Assembly (NCBI GenBank): GCA_023257495.1
Contig: JALRCC010000138.1
Coordinates: 1-6,702, forward strand
DNA length: 6,702 nt
Reading direction: 5' to 3'
From: Rugosibacter sp.
Lineage (GTDB): Bacteria; Pseudomonadota; Gammaproteobacteria; Burkholderiales; Rhodocyclaceae
The translations under genes were made by a program, and so were the position numbers. Shown here piece by piece: positions 5,623 to 6,702 of this stretch; position 1 is the stretch's first letter, and every line of letters begins with the position of its first letter. The notes below the pieces were generated by a model. The model saw only the letters and a program-made list of their open reading frames with translations. It made no database searches and was not told the origin of the DNA.

Positions 5623-6702
5623 TTGCAGCGGCGGGTTCAAGTTCTTGAATTAATTCTCGACAGTATGTCCGAGGGCGTCATCGTCTGCGATGCAAAGGGC
5701 GAGTTGTTGCTCGTGAATCAGTCCGCGCGTCAGATACTGAATACCGACGCTCCCCTGAACTCCCTGTCGCACATTCAGGCTGCCTACGCGGACAAGCACA
5801 ACGCGGAATCGCTGACCTTGTTCTGGCATCAGCATCCGCTGGTCAGAGCGCTGGCAGGCGAGAAAGTGAGCGATAAAGAACTCTCGCTGTACGACCGCAA
5901 GCGCCACCTGTCACTCACCTTGAGCCATGCTGCGGCACCTCTTTTGGACGAGCACGGGACATTGATTGGCGCAGTCGATGTTTTTCGTGATGCGACAGAG
6001 CAGCGTCGGGCCTTCCATGAATTGCAGCACACCGAGGAGCAATTCAGGCTTCTGGTCGAAGGCACCACGGATTACGCGATCTTCATGCTGGATCAGGTCG
6101 GCCTTGTCGTGAGCTGGAATCCGGGCGCAGAACGCATACTTGGCTTTGGCAAGTCGGAAATCATCGGCCAGCATCTGTCCGTATTTTTTACTCCCGAAGA
6201 TCACGAAAAGAATGAGCCCGCACGCAAGCTCAAGCAGGCAAGTCAGGAGGGCAGGGCAGAGGAAGATGGCTGGCGAGTCCGCAAGGATGGCCATCGTTTC
6301 TGGTGCACCGGAGTCACGGGTGCCCTGCGTGATGCAGAGGGAAGGCTAAAAGGATTCGTCGCAATCCTGCGCGACAATACCGAGCGGCGGCTGGTGGACC
6401 AGAACAATTTTTTTCTGGCCAATCATGACGCGCTCACCGGGCTTCCCAATCGGGCCCGGTTTTTGGAGCGACTGCATGAAGCGCTGATCAATGCCGATCG
6501 TGACCGCACGCGAGTGGCGGTGCTGCTACTCGATTTGGATCGTTTCAAGGCCATCAATGACATGCTCGGGCATCACACGGGCGATCAATTGCTCAAATTA
6601 GTGTCGAATCGCCTGACGCAATGCGTACGCGAGACGGATACCGTCGCCCGGCTGGGTGGCGATGAATTCGTACTGATACTGACCCGACTCAAATCCTTGT
6701 CT
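5623..6702 (+). CDS. PAS-PAS-GGDEF diguanylate cyclase (3' end outside window; start uncertain)
   Basis: A sensor protein expected to make c-di-GMP from two GTP. A first PAS domain covers about residues 8-130 (LILDSMSEGVIV and on), and a second about 137-255 (FRLLVEGTTDYAIFMLD, SWNPGAERILGF, EIIGQH, WRVRKDGHRFW). The GGDEF domain begins at 267 (NHDALTGLPNR). GGDEF is intact at 345-349, and RETD at 336-339 is a correct RxxD inhibitory site five residues before it. LLDLDRFK and INDMLGHHTGDQLL are the usual metal and substrate segments. No membrane segment is seen, so it is probably cytoplasmic. The end lies beyond the window, and an EAL domain may follow. TTG 5623 is chosen because GGGA precedes it by 9 bp and it keeps the first PAS helix. 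ATG 5665 falls inside the PAS domain and has no Shine-Dalgarno; TTG 5548 would also fit. The frame is closed by TGA at 5521. Confidence 0.88.
   Translation, partial: MQRRVQVLELILDSMSEGVIVCDAKGELLLVNQSARQILNTDAPLNSLSHIQAAYADKHNAESLTLFWHQHPLVRALAGEKVSDKELSLYDRKRHLSLTLSHAAAPLLDEHGTLIGAVDVFRDATEQRRAFHELQHTEEQFRLLVEGTTDYAIFMLDQVGLVVSWNPGAERILGFGKSEIIGQHLSVFFTPEDHEKNEPARKLKQASQEGRAEEDGWRVRKDGHRFWCTGVTGALRDAEGRLKGFVAILRDNTERRLVDQNNFFLANHDALTGLPNRARFLERLHEALINADRDRTRVAVLLLDLDRFKAINDMLGHHTGDQLLKLVSNRLTQCVRETDTVARLGGDEFVLILTRLKSLS

Noticed and set aside
5420..5653. A 77-codon + strand frame before the GGDEF gene
   Set aside because: It crosses the FNR-type box and the other dyads, overlaps the PAS coding sequence in another frame, and its product resembles nothing I know. 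Regulatory DNA explains the region better.
1..6702. A mobile element, CRISPR array, toxin-antitoxin or defence system
   Set aside because: No transposase, integrase, direct-repeat array, tRNA-bordered junction or defence domain is visible; most genes are conserved chromosomal housekeeping genes.

Overview
The window looks like chromosome of a betaproteobacterium, most likely Burkholderiales. It is moderately GC-rich, all genes run on the + strand, and the order mltG-tmk-holB-pilZ-tatD-ankyrin gene is, from memory, common in that order. The pseudouridine synthase resembles E. coli RsuA, and PilZ resembles the type IV pilus PilZ of Pseudomonas. Genus cannot be fixed from the sequence alone.

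Region 1 (1-4060) is a tight housekeeping cluster. It holds the 3' end of mltG (cell-wall lytic transglycosylase), tmk (dTMP kinase), holB (clamp-loader delta prime), pilZ (type IV pilus factor without the c-di-GMP motifs), tatD (metal-dependent nuclease) and an ankyrin-repeat protein. tmk/holB are 1 bp apart. tatD and the ankyrin gene abut in the same frame with a single TGA between them. The only gap over 100 bp before position 4060 is between pilZ and tatD; it has a possible -10 element and a perfect 7-bp GC-rich hairpin.

Region 2 (4061-5266) holds a small, very acidic predicted secreted protein that I do not recognise, then rsuA (16S rRNA pseudouridine synthase). rsuA has no visible Shine-Dalgarno sequence. 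An extended -10 motif lies so close to its ATG that the transcript may be leaderless.

Region 3 (5267-6702) begins with about 350 bp of non-coding DNA that becomes AT-rich after about 5370. It contains a cluster of dyads, including an exact match to the FNR/ANR consensus TTGAT-N4-ATCAA. Downstream is a PAS-PAS-GGDEF protein with intact GGDEF and RxxD sites. It runs off the window and lacks an obvious ATG start. The most interesting inference is that this diguanylate cyclase is controlled by oxygen through an FNR-type regulator. I found no transposon, CRISPR array, tRNA or rRNA, and no clear new multi-gene system.
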